14,552 nt of DNA from Candidatus Latescibacterota bacterium (lineage in GTDB: Bacteria > Latescibacterota > UBA2968 > UBA8231). Numbering within the stretch: the first letter of the stretch is position 1; each line of letters begins with the position of its first letter. The notes under the pieces were generated by a model. That model made no database searches. It was not told where the DNA came from and worked only from the letters and a program-made list of their open reading frames with translations. Below, piece after piece: positions 14,217-14,552 of the stretch. The stretch is taken from contig JAJDYK010000224.1 of the NCBI GenBank assembly GCA_022825185.1, forward strand, positions 1 through 14,552. Direction: 5' to 3'. Made by a program: the position numbers and the translations under genes.

Positions 14217-14552
14217 CTAAGTGTGCGCTTGTTCTAGGGTGGCGTACTGGCCGATGAGCTCGTCGTACGCGGCGACGGCCCTTGGCTCCGGTTCGATGGT
14301 CGATCCAGTGACCGGTTGCGCAAATGGCTCGACGACCTCCGCCCACGAAGGCGCATGGTCGGCTGAGGATTGGTGAGCGTGGGCAGCGCGCAAGGCAGCG
14401 CCTAGGGCCGCTGAATTGGTCGTCTCGAAGCGGTGGACCGGACAGTTGTGGACATTGGCGAAGACGCGCAAAATTTCGGCGTTGGCCGATGCGCCGCCGG
14501 TGACGTAGAGCGAGGAAATTTCTACTCCCATCCAACGCGCGTGGATGCGCGA
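14217..14552 (-). CDS. FGGY-family carbohydrate kinase, C-terminal part
   Basis: The frame is open from the right edge to the TAG at 14219-14217, giving the last 111 residues of a protein that in this family is usually about 480-520 residues. The signature VTGGASANAEILRVFANVHN, then CPVHRFETTNSAALGAALRA, is the ATP-binding C-domain pattern of xylulokinase, gluconokinase and glycerol kinase relatives (GGxSxN, the V-x-R/H-x-E segment, and the ALGAA helix). It would phosphorylate a sugar or polyol using ATP in the cytoplasm. Which one cannot be told without the N-terminal half. It is transcribed in the same direction as the DapA-like and transporter genes, 118 bp upstream of the former, and probably acts on the imported substrate. 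Confidence 0.87.
   Translation of the reverse strand, partial: SRIHARWMGVEISSLYVTGGASANAEILRVFANVHNCPVHRFETTNSAALGAALRAAHAHQSSADHAPSWAEVVEPFAQPVTGSTIEPEPRAVAAYDELIGQYATLEQAHT

Noticed and set aside
13802..14257. A 151-codon plus-strand frame over the DapA-like gene and the gap to the kinase
   Set aside because: Mostly antisense to the DapA-like gene, with no domain and no ribosome site.
1..14552. CRISPR arrays, tRNA or rRNA genes
   Set aside because: No regularly spaced repeats were seen and no tRNA or rRNA signature was recognised by eye on either strand.

Overview
The window (about 14.5 kb, fairly GC-rich) looks like chromosomal DNA from an uncultivated or environmental bacterium. It carries a secreted fibronectin-III-type protein, a copper-exporting P-type ATPase, a Tm-1-like/TIM-barrel gene pair, a sugar ABC transporter and a TnpB element. 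No marker here fixes the phylum, so I do not name a lineage.

Layout. (1) Positions 1-399, minus strand: start of a secreted FN3-like protein running off the left edge. (2) Positions 400-942: a long gene-free stretch. It holds a 182-bp segment bounded by 21-bp inverted repeats, a long-hairpin RNA candidate (about 806 down to 640, minus strand) with its own sigma70-like promoter, and a divergent promoter for the next gene. (3) Positions 943-3171, plus strand: Cu+ exporter of the P1B-1 class. (4) Positions 3268-8629, plus strand: seven tightly packed genes, probably one operon. They encode a Tm-1-like (UPF0261) ATP-binding protein, a small cupin, a PEP-hydrolase-like TIM barrel, a SpoU RNA methyltransferase, a GNAT acetyltransferase, an isochorismatase-fold hydrolase and a class IV PLP aminotransferase. 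(5) Positions 8753-14552, minus strand: a carbohydrate-uptake locus read from the right edge inward, with the C-terminus of an FGGY sugar kinase, a DapA-fold aldolase homologue, a solute-binding protein and two permeases (MalF-like, MalG-like). It closes with a Rho-independent terminator on the minus strand near 8664-8636. (6) Positions 9607-10912: a TnpB-only IS200/IS605-type element in the opposite orientation, inserted cleanly between the two permease genes.

How the parts fit. The minus-strand locus is a typical import-and-catabolism set for a sugar, polyol or sugar acid; no ATPase subunit is in the window. The plus-strand operon pairs the two halves of the plant Tm-1 protein as separate bacterial genes with a cupin between them, followed by small-molecule enzymes. 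Its pathway cannot be deduced from sequence alone. The two operons converge at 8630-8752.

The points most worth following up are the structured RNA at 640-806 with its promoter, the split Tm-1 operon, the intact TnpB with a possibly leaderless promoter inside a large dyad, and two enzymes that keep their fold signatures but appear to lack a usual catalytic residue.
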